A DNA stretch of 64,000 nucleotides, taken from contig CP141145.1 in NCBI GenBank assembly GCA_035235625.1, positions 7,998,001 to 8,062,000 on the forward strand, read 5' to 3'. The notes below the pieces were generated by a model. That model worked only from the letters and a program-made list of their open reading frames with translations, was not told the DNA's origin and searched no databases. This stretch comes from Saururus chinensis. Its lineage: Eukaryota; Streptophyta; Magnoliopsida; Piperales; Saururaceae. This document shows, in pieces, positions 26,501 through 35,832 of this stretch. The stretch's first letter is position 1; each line of letters starts with the position of its first letter. The position numbers and the translations under genes were made by a program.

Positions 26501-26519
26501 CTAATTTGCTCCCCGACAT
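14581..26519 (-). CDS. COX15: COX15, mitochondrial heme A synthase (seven exons)
   Basis: Converts heme O to heme A for cytochrome c oxidase in the mitochondrial inner membrane. Exons in transcript order: 26307-26519, 22028-22338, 21623-21848, 21294-21539, 20983-21093, 19674-19805, 14581-14754. All junctions are GT...AG and the phases match, giving 470 residues plus stop, close to other plant COX15 proteins. Residues 1 to about 90 (MSGSKLGTLLRRC...) are Arg/Ser-rich with few acids, as in a mitochondrial presequence. Conserved words are GGVTRLTRSGLSMTDWK, EYAHRMWGR, ATHLTSAFAIYCG, NTFPKMG, VQLDHRILAT and SAHQAGALTLL. The four expected heme-ligand histidines are present (about 195, 269, 372, 433), with hydrophobic segments between them. 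Introns 1 and 6 are about 4.0 and 4.9 kb and full of transposon DNA. No stop or frameshift is seen, so it is probably functional. Confidence 0.93.
14755..16754. other. COX15 intron 6, 3' part
   Basis: No exon or recognised element. 16080-16740 is GC-richer than its surroundings and has overlapping open frames on both strands (such as 16397-16762 plus and 16102-16395 minus) that resemble no family. This looks like old inserted DNA rather than a gene. Confidence 0.35.
16755..17290 (+). repeat. Possible truncated or solo LTR in COX15 intron 6
   Basis: Begins with TGTACTGAAAATTG-like sequence. It contains a doubled TATA region (cctatataagcctatata near 17034) about 280 bases in, followed by a leader-like stretch. 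This arrangement is typical of an LTR, but I cannot fix the right edge or a target duplication. Confidence 0.3.
17566..18737. mobile_element. Element with TTTTAAAA-type inverted ends in COX15 intron 6
   Basis: The left end (tgttttaaaacccgaac, 17568) and right end (ttttttaaaacattg, near 18720-18734) are inverted relatives. The left 200 bases repeat a block, with ccatgggaaaaaaggg..agtc and gggtttctaggtgactc occurring twice (17604 and 17665). The interior carries an unrecognised basic open frame at 18276-18563. Superfamily and target duplication are not clear. Confidence 0.3.
18750..19330 (-). pseudogene. Tyr/Gly/Ser-rich gene fragment, family unknown
   Basis: Minus strand, inside COX15 intron 6. 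The open frame 18753-19028 is rich in Tyr, Gly and Ser (SYNYRYGYEV, SVSYGYGQPYGYG, GYHAPHSGYVLVYG) and ends after TTIGLSTYRDTAG. Upstream on the same strand, 19030-19330 can be read as a Asp/Asn/Gly-rich acidic stretch and a His/Asp-rich stretch with stops and a frame change. The composition suggests the C-terminal low-complexity part of a host protein of unknown identity, inserted and decayed. It is not an exon of COX15, whose frame is complete without it. Confidence 0.3.
19385..19610 (+). repeat. tRNA-derived SINE in COX15 intron 6
   Basis: An A box (tagctaaagtgg, 19407-19418) and a B box (ttcaagtcc, 19454-19462) have the spacing of an RNA polymerase III internal promoter. The preceding gcttaggttatagc and following body resemble plant tRNA-related SINEs. 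The exact ends and direct repeats are not resolved. Confidence 0.4.
19806..20982. other. COX15 intron 5, no other gene
   Basis: AT-rich intron sequence. The only longer open frame (20590-20793, plus) is a low-complexity lysine-rich translation of an AAGAAA tract. No mobile element is recognised. Confidence 0.5.
22560..24985 (+). mobile_element. Gypsy retrotransposon remnant in COX15 intron 1
   Basis: Antisense to COX15. A Pro/Ala/Ser-rich gag N-terminal region (about 22640-23400) is followed by a gag core in shifting frames (NFPMFNGNELDEWVSHAYHF, GYALRWLDHYLH, FVDEFEKLANRFRHRP; 23590-23960). Then comes a protease tail, FDVMIGNGAKL to GANMVFGI, which resumes after an inserted LTR as DWLHTLGKVEWDFAHMQLTF (24474). 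Reverse transcriptase and integrase are missing. The frame jumps to a pol C-terminal end (ERPEDKAWHK, near 24597), a purine tract (agtggtggag), and an LTR starting TGTTATGACTC at 24633 with a TATA box near 24800. The 5' LTR was not found. Confidence 0.65.
24168..24468 (-). repeat. Solo LTR with perfect GATTG target duplication
   Basis: 301 bases with TG...CA ends (minus strand: TGTTATGACCTGCCC ... CGGTCTACATCA), flanked by GATTG at 24163-24167 and 24469-24473. Removing it and one duplication rejoins the gypsy protease frame exactly (V-F-G-I then D-W-L-H). A TATA-like word lies at 24296-24301 on the minus strand. It is related to, but distinct from, the LTR starting at 24633. Confidence 0.88.
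24986..26190. other. COX15 intron 1, 5' part
   Basis: No exon seen. 25010-25100 repeats ggata/gatac words (caaggatat, ggggatacaa), and similar words recur at 25700-25770, possibly the ends of an old insertion. The short frame 25321-25524 is serine-rich and unrecognised. Confidence 0.35.
26191..26225. repeat. (CATTCAG)5 microsatellite
   Basis: Five perfect seven-base units within COX15 intron 1, about 80 bases from the exon 1 donor site. Confidence 0.95.
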
Positions 26520-26731
26520 CACTCGATCAGAAGAAACCACACAATCTGGCAAAACCGCATGCAATGTGCCAATGTTTTCAAGACTGAAACTAAAATAAAT
26601 GAAAAAAACACCTTCCCGCATGTCCAAAATCAATTGCTCGTCAAGCTTTCATCTCTTCTCCCTCGCAGCCCAAAAGAAATTGATCAGTGTAGGTTTCAAG
26701 GGAAAGAAAATGGGTTCTTTGCTATTTATAC

Positions 26732-27187
26732 CTTGATTGCCTTCCTGAAGCTCCTCTGGGTCCTTTCCCTTCTGTGAATCCTTTCCTTCCTTTCTTCAGA
26801 GCTGTAACGACAAACCCTCAATCCAGCATCCTTCAGCACCGGAATCTGGTTTCCCGGGCGATCCTTGACTGAGTTGTACTTCGCTCTGCGTCTGAGAACA
26901 AGCATATGTATACAATTTGGTTGGAATTGAAGCTTAAGAAGTCAGAGAAATACATAATGATGCATAATCTTACTTGCAAGTCGCCCGTGCTGCAGACCCT
27001 TCTCACGGGTCCTCCTCCGAGTGTACGATTTTCATTCGAATGGCTCAGAGGCAGTGTTCTAATCGTGGTGGGCGGCTCAGACACACAAGAGATGCTGAAG
27101 CTCCTCTGCAACGTCGCAGCAGGACACGCACTGTCCTCGCCGGCGATGGACGCTTTAGAGGGGCGGAAGGAGGTGAGTGAGGGGTGA
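26732..27187 (-). pseudogene. 5' fragment of a CCT-motif gene, last exon missing
   Basis: Two exon-like pieces read on the minus strand. 26974 to about 27160 contains RTLGGGPVRRVCSTGDLQ and ends at a gtaaga donor. 26732-26891 follows a ttctcag acceptor and contains VLKDAGLRVCRYSSEERKER and RTQRSFRKAIK before a gtataa donor. The words match the region before and the first half of the CCT motif of plant CONSTANS-like/CIL-type nuclear regulators. The second half (the ...CRKTLADSRPR... type) is absent. The upstream frame has a TAG and no ATG, and the two pieces do not share a phase at the obvious splice sites, so this is probably a relic. It ends about 210 bases upstream of the COX15 start on the same strand, so it may now supply 5' UTR exons or promoter to COX15. 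Confidence 0.55.
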
Positions 27188-27344
27188 GATGGGGCCTAGG
27201 GCAATTCGGGTTTGGTTCAGAGGGGATCCATTCGGTGGGTTCGGTTCGAAAATTTTGGGAAGAAACGAAAACCAGTGACGCGTTCCTCCTAAAAAAATAT
27301 AAAATGTGCCTATTACGACTTACATTTTTCCATCTGTCCCCAAG

Positions 27345-27775
27345 CTAAAGCAAAAAATCAAAATAAACCACTCTGGGAAATATTTTCTAAAGTGGTATTT
27401 CTTTTTGCCACACATGCATTAGCCAAGGAGTTGGTGCCTGTGTAGCTTTTTTTTAAAATTTTTAAGTTGATTTCATCGTTTAGAATGACGAAATTGGTTT
27501 TAAGTCGATTTCGTCATTCTAAATGACGAATCCGTTTATAAGTTGACCCAGTTTCGTCGTTCTGAACGACGAAATCAACTTAAGCTTATTTCGTCATTCT
27601 GAACGACAAAACTGCCACACTTATCCCATTTCGACCTTCGGTCTCGGCAACAATACTAATTTCGTCGTTCTAAACGATGAAATAAAATTAATTTTTTTTT
27701 AAATTCTATCTGTAACTAATTTTATCACCTGTCCCTATTCATTCATTCCACCCATAACTAATATAACATTAAAGA
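27345..27775 (-). repeat. Palindrome-rich repeat, copy 2 (inverted)
   Basis: Reverse-complement relative of 4372-4797, with the same order of parts: ctttaatgttatat end, gggataagtgtggcag, the series of TTTCGTC.../...GACGAAA pairs, the gcacaggc stem and the ccactt..gaaatatttccc end. It lies exactly at the truncated end of the neighbouring gypsy element. Confidence 0.6.
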
Positions 27776-27789
27776 AGGTAACTTCATGT

Positions 27790-29255
27790 TCAACCCCCTA
27801 ACACTAGCAAGGAAAGCCTCGCATCCCCTATCGATCCACTTCTTGGCCTTAAAGGATGAGACCAAGAACTTGACATTTACGTTTCACCCCTTGAAAGTTA
27901 AAATGCTTAGCTCCTGGCAACTCGAATTTCACACACCTCCTGCAGCAGTCTACATGCACATGGAACTTAGACATCACATCCATGCCTAGGATCACATCAA
28001 AGTCAATCATCGGCAATATAATCAGATCCATATGTAGCACATGCTTATCGATCTCCATAGGAATCATCTCAATATACTTCTCCGCTCAAAGAGAGGATGA
28101 AGGTGTAGACACACGCAAAGGAACATGCAACAACTTATAACAAGTATCCAACTCATGAGCAAAATGAGGAGAAACAAAAGAATGAGAGGAACCGGTATCA
28201 AATATCACTCTAACATAGTAGGAGACAATGAAAATCATACCTTCCACCACGCCGGAAGAGTTAGCTGCCTCCTGCGCTAAAATAGCAAAGACTCTCCCAT
28301 CATGAGCCGGCTTCTTCCCCTTGCCATCGGGCTGCCTGGGACCGGAGCTAGGTATCACCGGTGGACGCCCCTGAGCACGGTTAGCTCTCTGAGGACACTC
28401 ATTAGCATAGTGCCCCTTCTGCCGACAATCATAACAAGTCACACTAGCACGACGGTCATGAGGATCCCGCTGCACCTGCTAAGTGTTATGCCTGGCATGA
28501 CAGGTATCTCGCCGCTTATGATCCCGACGGTTACAGCTATCCTCCGTCCTCGACCTCTTAGGCTGCTGCTACTACTGCCCTCTCCTTCGGATATACTCAT
28601 CAGAATCTCGCTCTACCACAATAGCCATCTCAAGCACCTCAGCAAGGGTCTTGTGCCAGAAGGGCACGACTCGGCCTTTGATAAAAGGCTTCAGACCATC
28701 CTCAAAATTACGAGCTCGCTCATACTCATCGCTGAAGAAGCGAGGAGCAAAGCGCTAAAGCTCCACGAAACGAGTCTCATAAGCCAAGACCGTCATAGAA
28801 CCCTGCTGCAGGCTGAGAAACTCCTTCTTCTTCTCCTCTCAGACATGAAGAGGGAAGTACTTGTCGTTAAAGGTTGACAAGAACTCCTCCTAAGGAATGT
28901 CCGCTTGGCCATGAAATCTCTAACGCTCCATCGATAGCCACCACCTCTGGGCCTCTCCCTCAAATATGAAGACTGCAAGATGAGTCTTCTCCTCATCGGG
29001 GCAATGACGAGCACTAAAAATCTTCTCCATATGGAGCCTCCAATTATCTGCCACAGAGGTATCAAATCCACCCTTGAAGCTAGGGGGATTAAGCTTCTTG
29101 AATCCATTGAGTGAGAGAGACTCAGAGCTGCTACCACTCGCGTGCTTCACCTGGACCACCTGTGTCAACCCCTCGATGGCGGTCAACATATCGTCCACCC
29201 TCGGGTCTCGAGCACTGCGATGGTTATTAGCACCTGTATGATTAGTGCCAACCAT
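27790..29255 (-). pseudogene. gag-protease of the Tekay-like element
   Basis: Starts at ATG 29255 (MVGTNHTGANNH). The gag core has NPPSFKGGFDTSVADNWRLH and VFIFEGEAQRWW, then after stops and frameshifts YFPLHVQEKKEKEFLSLQQG-like sequence. The zinc knuckle CYDCRQKGHYANEC is intact (near 28430). The aspartic protease site reads VIFDTGSSHSFVSP (near 28200), and FDVILGMDVMSKFHVHVDC marks its C-terminal part. A stop near 28085 separates the two protease halves and the frame ends at the truncation. Several stops mean it is not expressed as one polyprotein. Confidence 0.7.
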
Positions 29256-29467
29256 CTACACAATAACTAGACATTAATCATATAGCCTAATAATCCAAAG
29301 CAAAGTAACCGAAAATTTAGAAAGCACAAGAAGCAAGCAATCAAGCAACATTCAAGACAAACAACTAACGGAATTCACATCGCTAGTTATGTCTAGACCT
29401 TGATCATCTCACAACCCTTAACCCATAAGAATTGCCACTCACTCCTATTTACTCTTGGACAAAGATG

Positions 29468-29480
29468 TGCTCCGATACCA
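29468..29480 (-). other. Primer binding site, initiator Met tRNA
   Basis: Minus strand TGGTATCGGAGCA, seven bases inside the LTR edge at 29488. It matches the complement of the plant initiator tRNA-Met 3' end with one change (A to G). Confidence 0.75.
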
Positions 29481-29487
29481 AAAACTT

Positions 29488-32400
29488 TGTCACGCCCCGG
29501 CACTGCCCGACCCAAGCCAAACCCAGTCCAGGGGCCAGTCAAGCGCACGGGGGCGACAAGGGTAATTGAGATACGGTTTAGTGGAAGACTTATGCCCTAT
29601 TCATGGGTGATCTAACAACATTACGGGGTGTGCACACTACTTTGAGCAAGAGTAAATAAGTAGAAAAGAAAGAGTTGCTTTAACTCTAAGATAAACGACA
29701 ATCTCAAACCCACATACTACATTAATCCATAGCCTACTCTAGGCTCCAAGATAAGTCTCAAATAAATCCAACATAATAGTGTAGCACAAAACAAAAAGAG
29801 AACCACACACAAAGGTTCTAATCATAAAAACATAAATAAGGAAACAAGCTACACAAGGTGTCACCACGATCACTCCCAAGTCGTCTCCAACCTTTCCTCG
29901 AAGAGGAGATCCTGCCCATCTGCGTGTTACGCCACACTGCCCCAAAACAAAACACAATAAAGAGGGGTGAGTTTAACAAACTCAACAATGATTTTTAATA
30001 TAACTATCATCATTTAAAACACGACGACATAGCAACATAACTAATCAAAGCAAAGATTGACAAGATGTATCAATTTTTTATCACACATACACATCACCTA
30101 AACCTACATCATAGTGTATAATCCACATAGTGTCATTCACATTATATCAACCTGCATGAAATGTATCTCTAACATACATATCAAATCATGCTTCAAATCA
30201 TATCAACCTGCATATAGTGTCTCAATCACACTTTCTGATCATGCATTCATAACACATAAACCTGTGATGGGGAAGAGCCCGAGTTTCCACACAGGAAACC
30301 CTAGAACACATGGTAGCCGGTGCACAAAGCATACCATACTGGATTCTCAGGGTCCAGAAGACAATAATAATCTCAAATCGCAAGACAAGTACACAACTTG
30401 TCCCCACATAATTTCCATTTAACTAGACTCAACCTGGGGAGTGCACATGTTCTACGAAGGAACTCAAATTAAAACGTGTCCTTTCGGACCAATCAAGTTT
30501 CGATTAGCCACGACCGATCAATCTGGCACGCAATTTCACCACGTTGCATCCAATTGGTCAAACTCAATTAATCTTGATAAAGCATCAATTGAAATCCATT
30601 TTCATGATGCATGCAACATGGTACATACGTGGGCAAGGCATACATGAATCCTAATTCATGCTAAGTGCTCTCATCAGCCCTCATGCATCATTCATAATCC
30701 TAATATCAATGCTCATCATCATCATTAAATCCCACATGTGTGTGTGTACATAGTAGAAACATTTCCCTCCATGCACATCAACATGCTTGTAATTCACTAA
30801 CCATCACCCTACACATGTGTATTAACATTTAATCATGAATACCAGCGGAAATCATAAATGAAGAATCATTAAAATCATAACTCAAATCAAAACTTAACCA
30901 CAAGCTAAACACATATAAGATCATTCACTTCATCCTTGGGCCATGACTTTCACTAACATTCACACATCAATTAACCACATCTCAACATGACATATCAGCC
31001 CACTGTAGCTCTACTAAAAATATACCTAACCATAGAGAATCAACCATTCATAACTTCAAGATGGTAATTCCAACATCATATAACCAATCTCAAGTCATTC
31101 TACATAACACTAATATATACCACAACTTCATAACCTCAATGGTATACCCTTCCAGTAGCATACTATAGCTCAAAACACTCCACATACACATGGAGATAAT
31201 ATATCAAAGTAAAATTTCCGAAATAAACATAATGCAAATTATACAAAATCTGTTGTGTAGCCGTTCGAAAGCCCAGTAGGGCCTTTCGATCAGCTAAACG
31301 TGAAATCTATCAAACTGACAGTGTTGCCGTTTGAACGCCCAGTCAGGCCATTCGATCGGCTAAGCGGGAAATCGGTCGAACTTACAGTGTTGCCGTTCGA
31401 ACTCCCAGGAGGGCCGTTTGAATGCCAACAAGGCAGATTAACCTTCTTCTCCATTTCAAATCTTCAAACCGAAACTCCATTGATAAAACTTAAAATCACC
31501 ATCTAACAACCTAAATGCCAATAAAATCTCACCATAACTTCCAGAAAGCTAATCCACGTCATAACAAGATAAAACCCTATGAAATCGGGATTAAAGATTA
31601 CCATTTACTAATTATGCCATTAAAGCACTAAATCAAGTAAATCCACTCAAAATAAACCATGAAATCAAGAGCTTTACCATAGGAAAATTGAAATTTCGAA
31701 AGTCCATTACCTTATCCCTTGATTAGGCTTGGATTTGATGGTCACCCTTCTTGAAAACCTTGCAAATACATAGAGTTTAAATTAAACTCTATTAAAACCG
31801 ATTTAACATAGAAAACCCTAATGAAAAACTTAGATCTAGGGCTTATTGAATATAAAAATCGGATTTTTAGATCTAGGGTTTGAAGTAAAGATGTAAATCA
31901 GTAGTTTTGATGTTTAAAAACGAATTAAAACAAAGGAGAAATGATAGATCTAGAAAGGATTAGGAGGAAATCTAGGGTTTAAGGCTTAATTAGAAGGGAC
32001 TTACCTTAAACACCTTCTAATCCGGGCCTAATTGGGGAATTAGGCCTAACCTCCCTTTCCCAGCCTATTCCCAAAATGGAAATGTCTCAGGTCATTCTAT
32101 TTATAGTAGAGTTTCGGGTGTGTGTAGGTAATTAGTGGGGTATGAATAGAAAAATAGGTTAAAAATGGGTAATTTGGTCTTTTGAGCACTAATTAAACCT
32201 GGAAAATTGTGAAAATTTTTGTAAAGGCTTGTGTTGATGTCTAGGTTAGTTTGGTCCAAAAACCCAAATTTCAAAGGTGGGGCTCACAGGGGGTCCCACC
32301 AAACCCTAATTTTTGGAAAATTAGCGAAAATTCAAGAAAATCCCAAAAATTAAGATTCCAAAATCACTTAAAACCAATAATTGTAAAGTTTATTTTGATT

Positions 32401-32520
32401 AAAACCATAAGAAACACCATTATTCACTAAACCACCGAATTAATAAGAAAATGAGTTAACCAAGCAATAACCGATAATTGAAAAGAAACGAAAACCAGTT
32501 TAGAGTTGAGAGTCCTTACA
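29488..32520 (-). repeat. 3 kb LTR of the Tekay-like element
   Basis: Minus strand start TGTAAGGACTCTC (32520) and end GGGGCGTGACA (29488). 3033 bases with TG...CA ends. No gene inside; the short frames here are chance. Confidence 0.75.
31257..31445. repeat. Tandem repeat in the Tekay-like LTR, about 65-base unit
   Basis: Three partial units each contain gccgtt(c/t)gaa..., a gggcc/ggcc half-palindrome, cgatcggctaa-like sequence and cagtgttgccg. Units start near 31260, 31325 and 31392 and have drifted from each other. Confidence 0.7.
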
Positions 32521-32754
32521 ATTTTGGTATTTTCTAATGTTATCAAATGAAAATTTTATGATGCAACTCTTTATTAACCATATGTATCTAAAAGAGATGG
32601 CCAAAGCCACGGCAACATCTTAAATACTGATATTTCTTTTGCATTTTCTAAGGATAAGGTAACTATAATTTATTCACTAATTGTGAATGTTGTGAGGAAT
32701 ATGTCATATTAATTGGAGACATGTCAATATTAATATACTTTTATCAACTTGCAG

Positions 32755-33795
32755 GTATTCCCATCTCGAGAGGCTTTAATAAAATGGGCCAAAGAAATTT
32801 GTACGAGGTATGGTATAGTGCTTATAAGCCTAAAATCAAATGCCCAAAAGTGGAGATCACATGTTACTCTAGCTTGGAGAAAATATCCACTCGATTTTCT
32901 ATGGCAAGTGATGAGGTAAAAACTCAAATATTAGCACAATGTAAGCAAATTGCATATCCTAAGTCAAATTGGTTGGAAATGCCTTCAATCAATGCCTACA
33001 AAGTCACGTGGTAGGCCCAAAGGTAGTAAAAATAAGCATGATAATTCTACTAAGCGAGATCCTTCTGGTTTTGTTTGTACAATAGAGTTAAAAGCTCAAC
33101 AAAATGCGGGGATGAAGAAGTTGAAGATATCAAAGAAGTCAAAAGAAAGTAATGCCAAAGAAAGATATTTGAATTTCCTTCATAGTAATTCTACTATTTA
33201 TCCATACGCCAAGGACATTTTTGACGTTGTTGCAGATGGACATTGTGGGTTCCATGTAATCTCTTTTGTCTTAGGAATGGGTGAGCAAGGATGGATAAAG
33301 GTAAGAGCATATCTTGTATATGAATTGTCTACCCTTGCGCCTAAATATGCTAGTATTTTTGGCGGAAATGAAAGGATTGATGAATTAATAGAAAGTTTAT
33401 CATTCTTTGGAGATGTGTCACCACCGAAGAATTAGATGACCATGTCAGACATGGGGTATGTGATTTCGTCTTGCTACGGTGTTCCTTTGATTCTTTTCTC
33501 TAATCACATTTGCATGACTACATTCCCCTTTAGAACAGCGCCTACCACTAAGCCCAAGAAGATTTGTATGGCGCATGTCAATGGAAATCATTTTGTAGGA
33601 GTCCATGTTACACAAAATTCCCTAGTGCTTCCTATTGCAGCTGTTTGGAGGAGGTATCATGAATCGACTGCTGATTCTTGGGAGAAGTTATATAAGGATC
33701 AAGTTTTTGATATGCGTCCCTTTGGTAGCATCCCATCGTCATTTGTGACAGTTTCACTATGTGAGAGTTTTGGAGAGCTGACAGTGGAATCCTAA
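32755..33795 (+). pseudogene. Mutator-like element relic with OTU-type protease domain
   Basis: After a tcaacttgcag acceptor, the frame reads VFPSREALIKWAKEI, the start of a FAR1/MULE-like protein. It then jumps over the transposase core to KSRGRPKGSKNKHDNSTKRD (from 33003) and an OTU cysteine-protease-like domain: DVVADGHCGFHVISFVLGMG holds the Asp-Gly-x-Cys site (near 33225-33280), and HVNGNHFVGVHV (33575) gives the histidine region. One in-frame TAG at 33433-33435 falls where relatives have Trp before MTM.DMG, consistent with TGG to TAG. The 3' end keeps ESTADSWEKLYKDQV. Without the DDE core it cannot transpose itself. Confidence 0.6.
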
Positions 33796-34000
33796 CTTAG
33801 TTTTTTTCCTTCTATGTGCTCACATTAGGATTTATTATAAGTATAGTTGCACTCAATTTTTTATAAATAATACAATTGGGGTGGGATGTATAAAAAGTTT
33901 TTTGGACATTCAATTTTTGACAGATAATAGAATTGGGGTAAATCTATAGATATTCATGATATTTTGGATACATAGGAAAGAAACAAAATATGTTGGACTT
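33796..34000. other. 3' flank of the OTU relic
   Basis: AT-rich, non-coding. Contains two copies of a short block (ttttt..acattcaatttttgaca / caattttttataaataata ... attgggg). Ends in gactt (33996-34000), the left target flank of the solo LTR that follows. Confidence 0.4.
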
Positions 34001-34617
34001 TGACCATTTATAATTAAACATTTTGCAAGTGTACAAGGTAATTGTACTAAAATTAAGCAAAAGAAATAATCACTAAATTAAAAGAAAGAAATTAATATGA
34101 TAGAAATTACTTAGGAAATCAAATCCACTATAGAACCTTAACAATTTCTTAACCTTTAATCTAAATCTAGTGTGAATATGAACAATTATTCTCAGCTACA
34201 AGCTAGAATTACTTTAGAAAGAATCATTAATTAAATTCATGGTACGAACTATCTTTGACAATAGCACGAATCATCTACACTAAACTAAATTATAGGCATG
34301 ACTCGTCTCATCTTAATATAACTCATCCAATTCATTAATCATATGAACATTAAACTATTACATGACCATCTCATCTAAATCATAAAAATTAGAATCGATG
34401 TAAATATCAAAACCATTAATCTATCATCTACAAGATAATAAATCAACATAGAATTGAATAAACAACTAATAACTCCCAAAATTATTTAATATTTAAACTA
34501 AAATATTAATATCTATCTTAATCTAAATAAACCATAACTAATTATTAATTAACCTAATCTATACTAGCAAGTAAGGTAAAAAGACATATAAAATAGATAT
34601 ATATTTCATATTTATCA
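34001..34617 (-). repeat. Diverged solo LTR of the Athila-like family
   Basis: Read on the minus strand it starts TGATAAATATG and ends ATAAATGGTCA. It runs parallel to the 1.16 kb LTRs of the gag-only family over most of its second half (the tagatgatagattgat, gtagatgattcgtgctattg and ccttgtacacttgcaaa blocks), with the U3 part shorter and diverged. Flanks gactt and aactt agree in four of five bases. 617 bases, no internal region: an old recombined copy. Confidence 0.75.
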
Positions 34618-34660
34618 AACTTAATGAGCTTATTGACTTCAAAGTTAAAAAGTTACTATT

Positions 34661-34960
34661 TGTGTTGTGGTTGGGGGCACACCCCGCCAAATATTGAAGA
34701 AATAGACGCAGGCGAGGATGCCCTGTCTATTTATGCTATATTTGGTGGAGAGCACCCCCCACCAAAGCAAAGATAGTAACTTCAAATAATTATTGGTTGT
34801 GTTGTGGCAGGGAACACCCCCACCCACCTATTGAAGCAATAGACAGGGGTAGGATGCCCGCTTATATGTGCCCCCCCCCCCCCCCCCCCAACCACCAAAG
34901 CTAAGACAATAACTTCACAATTACTATCCATGTCGTGGCAAGGGGCACAACAATTATCCA
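34661..34960. repeat. Diverged tandem repeats with a C homopolymer
   Basis: Units starting tgtgttgtgg(t/c) at 34661 and 34798, with a partial third near 34928, share ttgaag.aatagac and gaggatgcc blocks at a period of about 135 bases. A run of about 20 C lies at 34870-34889. Confidence 0.6.
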
Positions 34961-35400
34961 ACAATCACTGGGACAACAACTTCCCTGCTGAATGTAACAA
35001 CAATTATCATTCTACTACTTACATGTCTAATGTTTCAACAATGTCTCAACAAAGCACAAACATTTTTTAATCAACTAATACACCAAAATTTCAAAAGAAT
35101 CCATCATAACATTGTGTCTATTTTTCGTGAGTATGCCTATTTAGAAACAAACTTTCCCTTTCCTTTCACTATGGCATTTCTAACTCGAGTGCCCTTCTTT
35201 TTCTAGTGTCAATGATACTTGGACTAGGTTCATCGTAAAAGAGTTCTTCAAGTGCTAAGCTTACTTTTTTCTTCCCTTCATTGTTCTCAAGAGCCGTCAA
35301 GGAGTCTTGTAACAAGGCAATTGCATTTTTCTTGTGGACAACTTGCATAATACCAAACTTTAATATAGATAACAAAATATCAACTAACTAAATAATTCAC
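34961..35400. other. Flank of element B
   Basis: Mostly AT-rich. A minus-strand frame at 35169-35375 (KKKVSLALEELFYDEPSPS) is not recognised and has no clear start. Confidence 0.3.
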
Positions 35401-35726
35401 TGATGTGCCCGGTGTAGGCACAATCGGTACCTTGGAGTTCTATGCAGGGAAAGGGAAGGAAGAAGGAAGAAGGAAGAAAGGGGAGATAAACTGAATATTC
35501 CAATGCATAACCCACACCAAGGAAGGAGATGACCCTCTTATGGGGAGTCACACCCTCCTACATTGGGAAATGTGCCACTAGTGGGTCCGGCTATCCTATT
35601 GTCCACTAGCACTCCTATCACAGTTCAATAAGCAAATACAGATGCAAATAATCCTCAAATACAAGGGAAACTAGCCTAATGTACTAAAATAAAGATAAAG
35701 AAACAGTCGGGCAAACGTGCACAACA
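35401..35726 (-). repeat. 3' LTR of element B
   Basis: Minus strand TGTTGTGCACGTTTG ... GGGCACATCA, 326 bases. It is preceded by a purine tract (gaagcgtggtggag) right after the pol end (EDATWMPKEDFMARYP). It resembles the LTRs of element A more than the 5' LTR of B itself. Confidence 0.8.
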
Positions 35727-35832
35727 CTCCACCACGCTTCTGCTATTCTCCTTGTCCTCAAGGCGACTAAGCCGGGTAGCGTGCCATAAAATCCTCCTTG
35801 GGCATCCATGTGGCATCCTCAAGTGACTAACC

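Larger units (their letters stand above)
27776..32520 (-). mobile_element. Tekay-like gypsy element, 3' truncated
   Basis: Read on the minus strand: a 3 kb LTR (32520 to 29488), primer site, gag, zinc knuckle and protease, then a break at about 27778 just after a linker reading CEAFLASV, which normally precedes reverse transcriptase. The rest of pol and the other LTR are gone, and the palindrome-rich repeat takes their place. The very long LTR and the gag/protease style fit the Tekay/Del group of chromoviruses. The flank beyond 32520 is Mutator-like DNA. Confidence 0.7.

Noticed and set aside
28302-28877. Plus-strand 191-codon frame
   Set aside because: It is the antisense shadow of the gag of the Tekay-like element.
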